A DNA stretch of 64,000 bases from MR-S7 sp000400995 (lineage in GTDB: Bacteria; Pseudomonadota; Gammaproteobacteria; Burkholderiales; Burkholderiaceae_C), in assembly GCF_045291395.1 (NCBI RefSeq), contig NZ_CP152342.1, positions 62,001 through 126,000 of the forward strand, read 5' to 3'. Under the pieces are notes generated by a model that was given only the letters and a program-made list of their open reading frames with translations, had not been told where the DNA came from and searched no databases. Position 1 is the stretch's first letter. Each line of letters opens with the position of its first letter. This document shows positions 1 through 9,666 of this stretch, one piece after another. A program made the translations under genes and the position numbers.

Positions 1-1581
1 CGCGACCTCGTTCCCGAAATCAAGAGTCGCCTCGAATTCCTGGAGGAAGTGGGCCTGTCGTACCTCACGCTCGACCGCGGCGCGCCGACGCTCTCCGGCG
101 GCGAGGCCCAGCGCATCCGCCTCGCCGCGCAGCTCGGCAGCAACCTGCAGGGCGTGTGCTACGTGCTCGACGAGCCCACCATCGGCCTGCACGCGCGCGA
201 CAACCAGATCCTGCTCGACGCGCTGCACAAGCTCGGCGACAAGGGCAACACGCTGGTGGTGGTGGAGCACGACGAGGACACCATCCGCCGCGCCGACCAC
301 ATCATCGACATCGGCCCCAGCGCGGGCAAGCGCGGCGGGCGGCTCGTCGCGCAGGGGAAGGTGGCGGACATCACGGCGGCGGAGGATTCGCAGACCGGGC
401 GCTACCTGCTGCATGCGATGCGCCATCCGCTGCGGCCGCGCCGCCCGATTGATGCTCCTGAAAAAGGAGCTGCCAGCGCTCGTCCAGCAAGCGCTACAGG
501 CCAAAAAGACCAAGAAACCCTGCACTGGCTCACCGTGCACGGCGCGCGCATGCACAACCTGCAAGACGTGACCGCGCGCGTGCCGCTCAAACGCCTCGTC
601 GCCGTCACCGGCGTCAGCGGCTCGGGCAAATCCACGCTTGCGCGCGACGTGCTGCTCGCCAACGTGCAGGCGTGGGTGCAGCAGCGCTCCACCAAGGCCG
701 GGCGCGACGCGATGGACGCGGGCAAGGCCCCGCCGCTCGCCGGCTGCGCGGGCCTGTCGGGCTTCGAGACCATCGACCGCGTGCTCGAAGTCGACCAGAC
801 CCCCATCGGCAAGACCCCGCGCTCCTGCCCCGCCACTTACATCGGCTTCTGGGACACCGTCCGCAAGCTCTTCGCCGAAACGCTGGAGGCCAAGGCGCGC
901 GGCTACGCGGCCGGCCGTTTCAGCTTCAACACCGGCGAAGGCCGCTGCCCCGCCTGCGAAGGCCAGGGCGTGCGCACCATCGAGATGAGCTTCCTGCCCG
1001 ACGTGAAAGTGCCCTGCGAGGTCTGCCACGGCGCGCGCTTCAACCCCGAAACCCTGGCCGTTACCTGGCGCGGCAAGAGCATCGGCGACGTGCTGCAGAT
1101 GGAAGTGGACGAGGCGGTGGAATTCTTCGCCAGCATGCCCAGCATCGCCCACCCGCTGCAACTGCTGAAGGACGTGGGCCTGGGCTACCTCACGCTCGGC
1201 CAGCCCAGCCCGACGCTTTCCGGCGGCGAGGCGCAGCGCATCAAGCTCGTCACCGAACTCACCAAGGTGCGCGACGACGTGGGCCGGCGCGGGCAGAAAA
1301 GCCCGCACACGCTCTACGTGCTTGACGAGCCCACGGTGGGCCTGCACATGGCCGACGTGCACAAGCTCATCCACGTGCTGCACCGCCTGGTCGATGGCGG
1401 CCACAGCGTGGTGGTGATCGAGCACGACCTCGACGTGATCGCCGAGGCCGACTGGATCATCGACCTGGGCCCCGAGGGCGGCAAGGACGGCGGGCGCATC
1501 GTGGCGGCGGCCACGCCGGAGGACGTGGTGCGGCTGGGCACGCACACGGGCATGGCGCTGGCGCCGGTGCTGGCGCGGTGA
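1..1581 (+). CDS. uvrA: UvrA-family excinuclease ATPase, C-terminal part (cut by window start)
   Basis: DNA-damage recognition ATPase of nucleotide excision repair (UvrABC), cytoplasmic. The reading frame is open from base 1, so the N-terminus lies outside. Visible are the end of the first ABC module ([12 protein letters not shown] signature, Walker [11 protein letters not shown]) and a whole second module: Walker [10 protein letters not shown] near codon 205, a zinc module with CPAC and CEVC pairs, a second [11 protein letters not shown] signature and [10 protein letters not shown]. The spelling around DVGRRGQK and TVGLHMADV resembles the long, duplicated UvrA paralogue of betaproteobacteria more than housekeeping UvrA (inference). 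A repeat copy (451-510) is read in frame in the linker between modules. Confidence 0.93.
   Translation, partial: RDLVPEIKSRLEFLEEVGLSYLTLDRGAPTLSGGEAQRIRLAAQLGSNLQGVCYVLDEPTIGLHARDNQILLDALHKLGDKGNTLVVVEHDEDTIRRADHIIDIGPSAGKRGGRLVAQGKVADITAAEDSQTGRYLLHAMRHPLRPRRPIDAPEKGAASARPASATGQKDQETLHWLTVHGARMHNLQDVTARVPLKRLVAVTGVSGSGKSTLARDVLLANVQAWVQQRSTKAGRDAMDAGKAPPLAGCAGLSGFETIDRVLEVDQTPIGKTPRSCPATYIGFWDTVRKLFAETLEAKARGYAAGRFSFNTGEGRCPACEGQGVRTIEMSFLPDVKVPCEVCHGARFNPETLAVTWRGKSIGDVLQMEVDEAVEFFASMPSIAHPLQLLKDVGLGYLTLGQPSPTLSGGEAQRIKLVTELTKVRDDVGRRGQKSPHTLYVLDEPTVGLHMADVHKLIHVLHRLVDGGHSVVVIEHDLDVIAEADWIIDLGPEGGKDGGRIVAAATPEDVVRLGTHTGMALAPVLAR
451..510 (+). repeat. Dispersed repeat family A, in-frame copy in uvrA
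   Basis: ATGCTCCTGAAAAAGGAGCT, GCCAGCGCTCGTCCAGCAAG, CGCTACAGGCCAAAAAG. It encodes [18 protein letters not shown], in the linker between the UvrA modules; reading frame is as in murD (GCT GCC AGC GCT). Confidence 0.85.
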
Positions 1582-1593
1582 ATGGAGGGCTGT

Positions 1594-2748
1594 ATGACGG
1601 ACGACGTTCAACCTATGCGGTTCGAGGGCTACAAGCCCGGTGTCTGGCGCCAGCAGTACCAGTACAAAAGCTTTTCGCCCGAGCTGGTGAACCGGCCCTG
1701 GCGCTGGGAAGACCCGCGCATCAACACCCTCCTGGAGCAGGCCACGCGGGCCCTGGGCGAGTTGAACGCGTTCTCGCTCATCGTGCCGGATGTCGATCTA
1801 TTCATCGAGATGCACATCGCGAAAGAGGCAAACCAGTCCAGCCGGATTGAGGGCACACAGACGGCGATGGATGAAGCGGTGATGAGCGAGGAACTGATTG
1901 CCCCGGAAAAGCGCGACGACTGGCGCGAGGTGCGCAACTACGTCGATGCCATCAACATGGCGATTGCCGAACTGCAGACGCTGCCGCTGTCGAACCGCCT
2001 GCTGCGTGACACGCATGCCGTGCTGATGCGGGGCGTGCGCGGCGAGCACAAGATGCCTGGGGAATTCCGCACCTCGCAGAACTGGATCGGCGGCTCGGGG
2101 CTCAAGGACGCGGCCTTCGTGCCACCCCATCCCGCCGAGGTGCCGGACCTGATGGGCGACTTGGAGAAGTTCTGGCACAACGAAATGATTGAGGTGCCCG
2201 ACTTGGTCCGCATTGCGATCAGCCACTACCAATTCGAGACCATCCACCCGTTCTGCGACGGCAATGGTCGCATCGGCCGCCTGCTGATCACGCTGTACTT
2301 GGTGAGCAAGGGGCTGCTGCACAAGCCTGCTCTGTACCTGTCCGACTTCTTTGAGCGCAACCGTGCCAGCTACTACGACGCGCTGATGGCAGTGCGCACC
2401 TCGGGTGACCTGAACCACTGGGTGCGGTTCTTCCTGACGGGTGTGGCGGAAACAGCGAAGAATGGGCGCGATACCTTCCAGAAAGTGCTGAGCCTGCGCA
2501 CCGAGTCCGAGGCGCGCATGCATGAGTTGGGGCGGCGCGGCAAAACGGGCTTGGAGCTTCTACGGCTGTTGTACCGCCGGCCGGTGGTTACCGTGTCGGA
2601 TGTGGGCGAGGCGCTGACGATGAGCGTGCCCACGGCGAACAAGCTGGTGTCCGAGTTTGAGCGGTTCGGGCTGCTGAAGGAGCAGACTGGATATGCACGA
2701 AACCGGATCTTTGCGTTCGAGGCTTATTTAAAGCTTTTCCTTGTTTAA
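1594..2748 (+). CDS. Fic family protein (AMP-transferase) with C-terminal winged helix
   Basis: Fic enzymes transfer AMP from ATP to hydroxyl side chains of target proteins. The catalytic motif HPFCDGNGRIGR is intact. An N-terminal S-x-x-x-E-G motif (SSRIEG, about residue 83) matches the autoinhibitory helix of class II Fic proteins, so the enzyme is probably self-inhibited. The last ~80 residues look like a DNA-binding winged helix. ATG 1594 is chosen because GGAGGG lies just upstream; an in-frame ATG at 1582 abuts the uvrA stop. Base composition is less GC-rich than the neighbours and the gene ends in an AT-rich palindrome, suggesting acquisition by transfer. The target is unknown. Confidence 0.9.
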   Translation: MTDDVQPMRFEGYKPGVWRQQYQYKSFSPELVNRPWRWEDPRINTLLEQATRALGELNAFSLIVPDVDLFIEMHIAKEANQSSRIEGTQTAMDEAVMSEELIAPEKRDDWREVRNYVDAINMAIAELQTLPLSNRLLRDTHAVLMRGVRGEHKMPGEFRTSQNWIGGSGLKDAAFVPPHPAEVPDLMGDLEKFWHNEMIEVPDLVRIAISHYQFETIHPFCDGNGRIGRLLITLYLVSKGLLHKPALYLSDFFERNRASYYDALMAVRTSGDLNHWVRFFLTGVAETAKNGRDTFQKVLSLRTESEARMHELGRRGKTGLELLRLLYRRPVVTVSDVGEALTMSVPTANKLVSEFERFGLLKEQTGYARNRIFAFEAYLKLFLV

Positions 2749-2777
2749 ATTTTCCCGATGAAAATTAAACAAGGAAA
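2736..2777. repeat. AT-rich inverted repeat at the end of the Fic gene
   Basis: An 18-nt arm (2736-2753) and a 17-nt arm (2761-2777) pair almost perfectly around a 7-nt loop; the core is CCTTGTTTAA. It contains the Fic stop codon. It may act as a bidirectional terminator or as a binding site for the winged helix of the Fic protein; sequence alone cannot decide. Confidence 0.6.
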
Positions 2778-2794
2778 TTTAAATGAAAGTTTAA

Positions 2795-3314
2795 TTATTG
2801 CGAGCACCGCTTGTGCTCCCGCACGCTGCTGCGCACGGCCGGCGGCGCCAGCTCGGTGAACTGGCCGTTCCAGTACGGGTAGTACGGATAGGGTGGCATC
2901 ACGGCGCTGGCGTCGTCCAGCCTGCGCTGCTGCGCTTCGGTCAGCGCCCAGCCGATGGCCCCTAGGTGTGCGCGTCGAAGGCGTGCAGTTGCAGCAGGTC
3001 GATGTGGTCGGTTTTGAGGCGGCGCAGGGAGGCTTCCACGGCGGCCGTCAGGTGCTGGCGCGAACTGCCCGCTGCCCACAGGCCTTTCTCGGTGCGCAAT
3101 CCCACCTTGGTCGAGATCTGCGCCGGCCTGCCAGCGCTTCGCCCAGCACGCTTTCCGAGGCGCCGTCGGAACACACGTCGACCATGCGGCGCGCGTGCTC
3201 CATGCCGCTCGTGCCCCATGCGCTGAACAGCGGCCCCTGGCCGCCGAAGGTGCCGCAGCCGAAACCCAAGGCGGGGACTTTGAGGCCGCTGCGGCCGAGA
3301 TAACGGTATTCCAT
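2795..3314 (-). pseudogene. Decayed aldo/keto reductase
   Basis: Three pieces of one NADPH-dependent aldo/keto reductase lie in three frames. The N-terminus (MEYRYLGRSGLKVPALGFG) begins at 3314. After a one-base loss near 3125 the middle continues to HIDLLQLHAFD. The reading then jumps at about 2962 to the C-terminal GAIGWALTEAQQRRLDDAS and YPYYPYWNGQF. About 170 residues between the last two pieces are missing, including much of the barrel, so this is genuine decay and not only a sequencing slip. It lies downstream of the MFS gene on the same strand, so the two may once have been an operon divergent from the LysR gene. Confidence 0.8.
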
Positions 3315-3348
3315 GAATTGAACTCCTTTGAGTGAATGAAGGAATAAG

Positions 3349-4521
3349 TCATGCGGCGGCCGGCGCGCCCAGCGCCCTGCCGCCCGTGCGTGCGCTCCAG
3401 CCCGCCAGCAGCAAACCAATGGTGGTGAGCCCCGCGCCCGCCCAGGCCAGCGCGGTCAGGCCCAGCCCACCCGCCAGCACCAGAGCGCCCACCCACGCGC
3501 CCAGCGCGTTGCCCAGGTTGAAGGCGGCGATGTTCAGGCTCGACGCCAGCGTGGCCCCATGCGGCCCGGCTTGTTGCAGCACGCGCATCTGCATCGGCGC
3601 CACGGTGGCGAAGGCCACGGTGCCCAGCAGCACCACGTAGCCCATCGCCAGCGCCGAATGGCCGAAGGCCCAGCGCCCGGCGGCCAGCACCGCCATCAGC
3701 GCGGCGATGGTGAGCACCAGCGCGCGCACCACCCCCCGGTCGGCCAGCTTGCCGCCCAGCAGGTTGCCTGCCGCGAGGCCCGCGCCGAACAGCAGCAGCG
3801 TGGCGGCGACCAGCCCATCGCCCATGCGCGTGACCTGCGTGAGCAGCGGCTCCACGTAGGTGTAGAGCGCGAACAGCCCGGCGAAGCCGAACACCGTCAC
3901 GCCCAGGCCCAGCCAGACCTGCGCGCGGGCGAGCACGGCCAGTTCCTGCCGCAGCGGCGCCGCCTCGGGGCGGCCCGCATCGCGCGGCACGAAGGCGGCC
4001 AGGATGGCGAGCGCCAGCACGCCCACGCCCGCCACGGCGGCGAAGGCCATGCGCCAACCGAAGTGCTGGCCGATCCACGCGCCCGCCGGCACGCCGAGCA
4101 GCGTGGCGAGCGTGAGGCCCGAGAACATCAGCGCGATGGCCGAGGCGCGCTTGTCCGGCGCCACCAGCCCCGTCGCCACCACCGCGCCCACGCCGAAGAA
4201 GGTGCCGTGCGTGAGCGAGGTGAGCACGCGCGCGGCCATCAGCCATGCATAGCTGGGCGCCACTACGGCGGCGGCGTTGCCCGCGATAAAGATCAGCATC
4301 AGCGCCAGCAGCAACTGCTTGCGCGGCCAGCGGCGCGTGGCGAGGGTGAGCAGCGGCGCGCCCACGGCCACGCCGACGGCGTAGCCCGAGATCAGCGTGC
4401 CCGCCGTGGGGATGGAGATGTGCAGGTCCTGGCTCACCTGCGTGAGCAGGCCCATGATGATGAATTCCGTGGTGCCGATGCCGAAGGCACCAGCCGCCAG
4501 GGCGAGGAGGGAGACGGGCAT
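3349..4521 (-). CDS. MFS transporter, DHA1 drug/arabinose-efflux type
   Basis: Inner-membrane proton-coupled efflux permease of 390 residues, the usual size for a 12-helix major facilitator. The N-terminus carries the DHA1-type sequence GTTEFIIMGLL, followed by a loop 2-3 motif ending in RRWPRKQLL, and regularly spaced hydrophobic segments run to the end. The substrate cannot be read from sequence; relatives include AraJ-like and purine-efflux (PbuE) proteins. It is transcribed away from the LysR gene starting at 4632, which is the likely regulator. Confidence 0.88.
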   Translation of the reverse strand: MPVSLLALAAGAFGIGTTEFIIMGLLTQVSQDLHISIPTAGTLISGYAVGVAVGAPLLTLATRRWPRKQLLLALMLIFIAGNAAAVVAPSYAWLMAARVLTSLTHGTFFGVGAVVATGLVAPDKRASAIALMFSGLTLATLLGVPAGAWIGQHFGWRMAFAAVAGVGVLALAILAAFVPRDAGRPEAAPLRQELAVLARAQVWLGLGVTVFGFAGLFALYTYVEPLLTQVTRMGDGLVAATLLLFGAGLAAGNLLGGKLADRGVVRALVLTIAALMAVLAAGRWAFGHSALAMGYVVLLGTVAFATVAPMQMRVLQQAGPHGATLASSLNIAAFNLGNALGAWVGALVLAGGLGLTALAWAGAGLTTIGLLLAGWSARTGGRALGAPAAA

Positions 4522-4595
4522 GGAAAGCTCTGAAAAATGACGATGCCCATCACTGTGGCGGCGCGCCCGGTCTTTGTGTAGCCGGAATAATGGAA

Positions 4596-4618
4596 ATGCG
4601 CCTGTGCCTTGCAGGCAT
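4596..4618. promoter_or_regulatory. Possible LysR operator between MFS and lysR genes
   Basis: An imperfect palindrome (ATGCgCCTG, a 7-nt spacer, CAGGCAT) sits in the divergent intergenic region just before the regulator start, where LysR proteins usually bind. The match is short and unconfirmed. Confidence 0.3.
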
Positions 4619-4631
4619 CAATCCAAGAGCC

Positions 4632-5594
4632 ATGCCATCCCACATCAACGAACCCGAAGGCACTGCCGTCAACCGCGCCGCCGAGCTGGAGGCGCTGGTG
4701 CTCGTTGCCGAGCGCGGCAGCCTGTCGGCGGCGGCGCGGCAGCTCGGCGTATCGCCCTCGGCCGTCAGCAAGACCATGTCGCGGCTGGAGGCGCGCCTGG
4801 GCGTGCAACTGCTCCAGCGCAGCACGCGGCGCGTGCACCTCACGCCCGAGGGCGCGCGGCTCTACGAGCGCGGCAAGTGCCTGCTGGCCGACCTGGACGA
4901 GCTGGAATCCGACGTGGCCGCGCGCGGCGCGCCCCGGGGCACGGTGCGTATCGGCGCGAGCACGGCCACGGGCTACCTGCTGCTCGCGCCGCTGGTGCCG
5001 CGCCTGCTGGCGCAGCACCCGGGCCTGAGCGTGGACCTGCACTTCACCGACCACGTGGTCGATCTGGCGGAGGCGGGCATCGACATCGCCATCCGCTGGG
5101 GCCGCCTGCCTTCGTCCGACATGGTGGCGCGCCTGCTGGGGCGCACGCGGCAGGTGGTCGTGGCCTCGCCCGACTACCTCGCGCGCCACGGCGAGCCGCG
5201 CCATCCGGGCGACCTGCGCGGCCACCTGCGCCTGGGCTGGAACTACCAGCGTGCGGTGCCGCACTGGCCCTTTCTCGTCGACGGGCGGCGCGTGGACGTG
5301 GAAACGGACCACGCGGTGCGCGTCAACGACGGCGATGCGATGCGCCGCCTGGCGCTGCACGGCACGGGTCTGGCACGGCTGTCGCTCTACCACGCCTGGG
5401 ACGACTTGGTGGCCGGGCGGCTGGTGCCGGTGCTGGAGGCTTTCAACACCGGCGAGCTGGAGCCCATCCACGCCGTCTACCTCGGCAAGCCCGACCGCCT
5501 GCCGCCACGCACGCGCGCGGTGCTGGACTTCCTGCAGGCGCACGTGGACCTGCGCCAGGCCGAGCGGGCCTTCGTTCCTGCGGCCGCTGCCTGA
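4632..5594 (+). CDS. LysR-type transcriptional regulator
   Basis: About 320 residues. The N-terminal winged helix-turn-helix (AAELEALVLVAERGSLSAAA, then QLGVSPSAVSKTMSRLE) is followed by a periplasmic-binding-like effector domain typical of the CrgA/DsdC-like group. ATG 4632 is preferred over the in-frame ATG 4590 because it puts the HTH close to the N-terminus and has AAGAG upstream. Divergent from the MFS gene, and by usual LysR logic its regulator. The effector is unknown. Confidence 0.88.
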   Translation: MPSHINEPEGTAVNRAAELEALVLVAERGSLSAAARQLGVSPSAVSKTMSRLEARLGVQLLQRSTRRVHLTPEGARLYERGKCLLADLDELESDVAARGAPRGTVRIGASTATGYLLLAPLVPRLLAQHPGLSVDLHFTDHVVDLAEAGIDIAIRWGRLPSSDMVARLLGRTRQVVVASPDYLARHGEPRHPGDLRGHLRLGWNYQRAVPHWPFLVDGRRVDVETDHAVRVNDGDAMRRLALHGTGLARLSLYHAWDDLVAGRLVPVLEAFNTGELEPIHAVYLGKPDRLPPRTRAVLDFLQAHVDLRQAERAFVPAAAA

Positions 5595-5766
5595 CCCGGG
5601 GCCGACGCCACGGCGCGCCCTGGTCCTACGCGGCGGGGTGCGCTGGGCCGACGGGCGCGGCACGGGCGCTCCCTAGCATTCACCCATCGTTCCCGCGGGA
5701 CGGGGTTGGACAAGGTTTCCGGCCCGGCACGCGGAGTTGTCACCCGCCTCTCGATGGAGAACCACC

Positions 5767-6276
5767 ATGCGCCCGACCTTCCGCACACTGCAACTGGCCG
5801 CCACCTGCGCAGCCGTCGCCCTTCTGGCCGCCTGCGGCGGCGGCAACGACGACGATCCGAGCCCGAGCGACCAGCCCGGCGTGCTGACCGTGACGGGCTC
5901 CACGGTGGACGGCCTCAACGGCATCTATGGCGACGGCAACATCAACCTGACCGACGTGGACAAGAAGAACCCTGTCGGCTCCTACCCCGAGGTCTGCACC
6001 TTCCGCTTCGACGGCGCCAACCGCGTGGGCGGCAGCGGGCAGGCGTTTGGCGACATCCGCTACCGGCCGAACGAAGGCGTGGTGTACGAGGCCTTCCTCA
6101 CCTTCCTGGGCCGCGAATTCCGCGCCGACGACGGCTGGAGCGACGTGAGCGTGGTGCGCGACACCGACCGCATCCGCATGCTGAACAAGACCCTGGTGGC
6201 TACCGACGGCTCGGGCGCGCGCGTGACTGTCTCCGGCGTCATCCCCATGCGGCCCAACCGCCCTTCGGGCTGCTGA
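5767..6276 (+). CDS. Hypothetical lipoprotein
   Basis: 169 residues of unknown function. The N-terminus is a clear lipoprotein signal: positively charged start, hydrophobic stretch, lipobox LLAAC, then an Asp/Ser-rich linker (GGGNDDDPSPSDQ). Aspartates right after the lipidated cysteine region could affect sorting, but that rule is for enterics. ATG 5767 is chosen because it places the signal peptide at the N-terminus and has GGAGA upstream. It stands alone, between lysR and a strong terminator, so it is probably monocistronic. Confidence 0.75.
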   Translation: MRPTFRTLQLAATCAAVALLAACGGGNDDDPSPSDQPGVLTVTGSTVDGLNGIYGDGNINLTDVDKKNPVGSYPEVCTFRFDGANRVGGSGQAFGDIRYRPNEGVVYEAFLTFLGREFRADDGWSDVSVVRDTDRIRMLNKTLVATDGSGARVTVSGVIPMRPNRPSGC

Positions 6277-6307
6277 CCGATTACCCCTCGCCCCTTCACG
6301 GGGTTTG

Positions 6308-6339
6308 CCCCGGCCGCCTCGCGGTGGCCGGGGCCTTTT
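6308..6339 (+). terminator. Rho-independent terminator after the lipoprotein gene
   Basis: An 8-bp GC stem (CCCCGGCC at 6308-6315 with GGCCGGGG at 6326-6333) around a 10-nt loop, followed by CCTTTT. Confidence 0.75.
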
Positions 6340-6379
6340 CCGTGCGCGGCGGGCCATCCGGCGTAGCATGCGGGCCGCC

Positions 6380-6691
6380 ATGGGCTCCTCACGCATCGTC
6401 CACATCCAACCGGCCGCGCCGCCCAAGCCCGCGCACGGCGCGCCCTGCAACGGCTGCGGCCTGTGCTGCCTGGCCGAGCCATGCCCGCTGGGCATGCTGC
6501 TGTCGCGCCGCCGCACGGGCGCATGCGCGGCGCTGTGCTGGTCGCCCGAGGCCCGGCGCTACCTGTGCGGCGCGGTGGCCGTGCCCGCCGGCGCGCCGCC
6601 CTGGCGCCGTGCGGCTGCGGTGCTTGCGCGGCGCTGGATAGCGGCGGGCGCCGGGTGCGATGCCGACCTGTGGGCGAATGCTATTGAATAA
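6380..6691 (+). CDS. Small CxxCxxCC protein, YkgJ-like
   Basis: 103 residues. The cysteine cluster CNGCGLCC near residue 23 is the signature of the YkgJ/CxxCxxCC family, thought to bind zinc or an iron-sulfur centre; further cysteines follow. Function is not established. ATG 6380 and an in-frame ATG at 6368 are both possible starts. The last codons and the TAA stop lie inside a dispersed repeat copy (6681-6740), so the C-terminus ANAIE is probably repeat-derived. Confidence 0.72.
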   Translation: MGSSRIVHIQPAAPPKPAHGAPCNGCGLCCLAEPCPLGMLLSRRRTGACAALCWSPEARRYLCGAVAVPAGAPPWRRAAAVLARRWIAAGAGCDADLWANAIE

Positions 6692-6740
6692 AGAGCTGCT
6701 CGCGCTTGCCGGATAAGCGCTGGAGTCCCTTTTTGCTTGA
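6681..6740 (+). repeat. Dispersed repeat family A, copy between ykgJ-like and pyrC
   Basis: Good copy of the family: core AGAGCTGCTCGCGCTTG, six variable bases, TAAGCGCTGGAG, then a T-rich tail. It contains the stop codon of the upstream gene. Confidence 0.8.
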
Positions 6741-6780
6741 AAGACGAGGCGCGGCGGCCCCGGATGGGAAAATGGCGGTC

Positions 6781-7823
6781 ATGACCGCCACCCCCTCGAC
6801 ACCCTCACGATCACCCGCCCCGACGACTGGCACCTGCACGTGCGCGACGGCGAACCGCTCGCCACCGTGGTGCCGCACACGGCCGCGCAGTTCGGCCGCG
6901 CCATCATCATGCCCAACCTGCGCCCGCCCGTGACCACGGCCGCGCAGGCGCTGGCATACAAGCAGCGCATCCTGGCCGCCGTGCCGCCCGGCGTGCACTT
7001 CGAGCCGCTGATGACGCTCTACCTCACCGACAACCTCGCGCCGGACGAGATCGCGCGTGCCAAGGACGCGGGCGTGGTCGCCCTCAAGCTCTACCCGGCC
7101 GGCGCCACCACCAACAGCGACGCGGGCGTGACCGACATCCGCAAGACCTACAAGACGCTCGAAGCCATGCAGAAGGCCGGCATGCTGCTGCTGGTGCATG
7201 GCGAGGTGACCAGCAGCGACATCGACCTGTTCGACCGCGAGGCCGTGTTCATCGACCAGCACCTGATCCCGCTGCGCCGCGACTTCCCCGAGCTGAAGAT
7301 CGTCTTCGAGCACATCACGACCAAGGAGGCCGCGCAGTACGTGGCGCAGGCCGACCGCTTCACGGCCGCCACCATCACCGCGCACCACCTGCTCTACAAC
7401 CGCAACGCCATCTTCACCGGCGGCATCCGCCCGCACTACTACTGCCTGCCCGTGCTCAAGCGCGAGACGCACCGCCAGGCGCTGGTGCAGGCCGCCACCA
7501 GCGGCAGCGACCGCTTCTTCCTGGGCACCGACAGCGCGCCGCACCCCGCGCACCTCAAGGAGCACGCCACGGGCTGCGCGGGCTGCTACACCGCGCACGC
7601 GGCCATCGAGATGTATGCCGAGGCGTTCGACAACGCGGGCGCGTTGGACCAACTGGAGGGCTTCGCCAGCTTCCACGGCCCCGCGTTCTACGGCCTGCCG
7701 CGCAACCAGGGCACCATCACCCTGCGCCGCGAGTCGTGGACGCCGCCGGACAGCTTCCCCTTCGGCGAGGCCGAGCTGAAACCCCTGCGCGCGGGCGAGG
7801 CACTGCCCTGGCGCCTGGTATGA
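6781..7823 (+). CDS. pyrC: Dihydroorotase (frameshifted in this sequence)
   Basis: Third step of pyrimidine synthesis: cyclises N-carbamoyl-aspartate to dihydroorotate. It is of the compact PyrC type. Zinc ligands HLH follow DDW near the start; the lysine that is carbamylated is in VALKLYPAG, the [11 protein letters not shown] substrate loop follows, and the metal/catalytic aspartate is in LGTDSAPH. From ATG 6781 (or 6772) the frame is lost after a handful of codons: the C run at 6791-6795 has five bases where six would join MTAT smoothly to [13 protein letters not shown]. Downstream the frame is intact to the stop. Since the pathway is usually essential, a sequencing slip is more likely than a dead gene. 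Confidence 0.88.
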
Positions 7824-7827
7824 GGAA

Positions 7828-7952
7828 CACCCCCTGAGGCCCTGCGGGCCTTCCCCCGCTCTCGCAGCGCTGCGCGCTGCGGGCAGGGGGACGCCGCCAG
7901 TGCGGCGGGGCGGCGCGGCCGGCTAAGGCCCTTGCACGGCGGCCCTGGCCTG
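7828..7952. repeat. GC-rich intergenic repeat, family B
   Basis: About 125 bp fill most of the pyrC-NYN gap. CCCCCTG near the left end pairs with CAGGGGG near 7884-7890, and nested GC hairpins (CTGCGGGCC; GCAGCGCTGC; CGCCAGTGCGGCG) follow. From memory, similar blocks recur between genes in Acidovorax-like genomes; only one copy is visible here. Confidence 0.5.
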
Positions 7953-8014
7953 ACGCGCGCCAGTTTCAAGCAACACGAACGGTGCACAGCGCCATTCATT
8001 TGAAGGAGCCGCTC

Positions 8015-8811
<797 letters not shown>

Positions 8812-8815
<4 letters not shown>

Positions 8816-9561
8816 ACGCCATCGACTGGGAGCGCCCCTGGCTCGCTCCCCTGGCGCGGCTGGGCCGCGCCGGCGCGCAGCGGGTGGCGGCGGGCGCCAG
8901 CGTGGCGCAGGCGCTCAACGCGCTGGCGGACGGCGGCCTCGCCCCCGCGCCCGGCGTGCGCTTCGTGCCCCAGGCGGCGCTGCCGGAAGGCATGGCCTAC
9001 GAGCGCTTCATCTTCGAGACCGGCCAGGTGCCCACGCGCGACAACCTGCACGACTTCTTCAACGGCCTCGTCTGGCTGCACTACCCCGCCACCAAGCGCC
9101 GGCTCAACCAGTGCCAGGCCCGGGCCATCGCGGCGCACGGCGTGGGCGCGGTGCGCGGGCCGCTGCGCGACGCGGCCACCGTGTTCGACGAGAACGGCGC
9201 CATCTTCTGCGCCCCGCCCGCGCTGCACGCGGCGCTGGCCGCGCGCCAGTGGCGACGGCTGTGCGTGGAACTGCGCCCGCTCTGGGGCCAGGCGCGCCTG
9301 CTGCTGTTCGGCCACGCGCTGCTCGAAAAGCTGGTTGCGCCACGAAAACCGATCACGGCGCATGCCCACCAAGCGCCAGCAGCTATCGAAGGCATAGCAA
9401 GCGCCGATGCCTGGTTGGCCGCCGCCCTCGCGCCCGAGGTGCTGGCGGCCAAGCCGTTCAATCCCCTGCCGGTTCTGGGCGTGCCCGGCTGGTGGCCCGA
9501 AAACGAGAACTTTTGCTTCTATGATGACTCTCTCGTTTTCCGCAGCATGCGCCCCGCATAA
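8812..9561 (+). CDS. DUF3025 family protein
   Basis: 249 residues, uncharacterised. It matches the DUF3025 family by the pattern FETGQVPTRDNLHDFFNGLVWL, by YPATKRRLNQ and by a C-terminal PLPVLGVPGWWPEN. It starts at a GTG overlapping the upstream TGA (GTGA), so it is translationally coupled to the NYN gene. A repeat-A copy (9342-9390, reverse orientation) is translated in frame as part of PITAHAHQAPAAIEG, just before the conserved C-terminal motif. Confidence 0.82.
9342..9390 (-). repeat. Dispersed repeat family A, in-frame copy inside the DUF3025 gene
   Basis: On the minus strand it reads CGATAGCTGCTGGCGCTTGG followed by a diverged right half. The host reading frame is uninterrupted. Confidence 0.6.
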
Positions 9562-9599
9562 GCCAACCACAACAGGGCCGCCCACCGTTGCACGCGCGG

Positions 9600-9627
9600 C
9601 TTGGAAAACGCCGCGCACTCCCCATAT
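9600..9627 (+). promoter_or_regulatory. Sigma-32-like heat-shock promoter of htpX
   Basis: CTTGGAAA (9600-9607), a 12-nt spacer, then CCCCATAT (9620-9627). This matches the sigma-32 consensus (CTTGAAA ... CCCCATnT) closely. A leader of about 30 nt would precede the ATG at 9667. The hslV promoter has the same geometry. Confidence 0.7.
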
Positions 9628-9666
9628 ACCCGCAGACACTTGTTCCCGAGTGGAGAACCCACCTCT

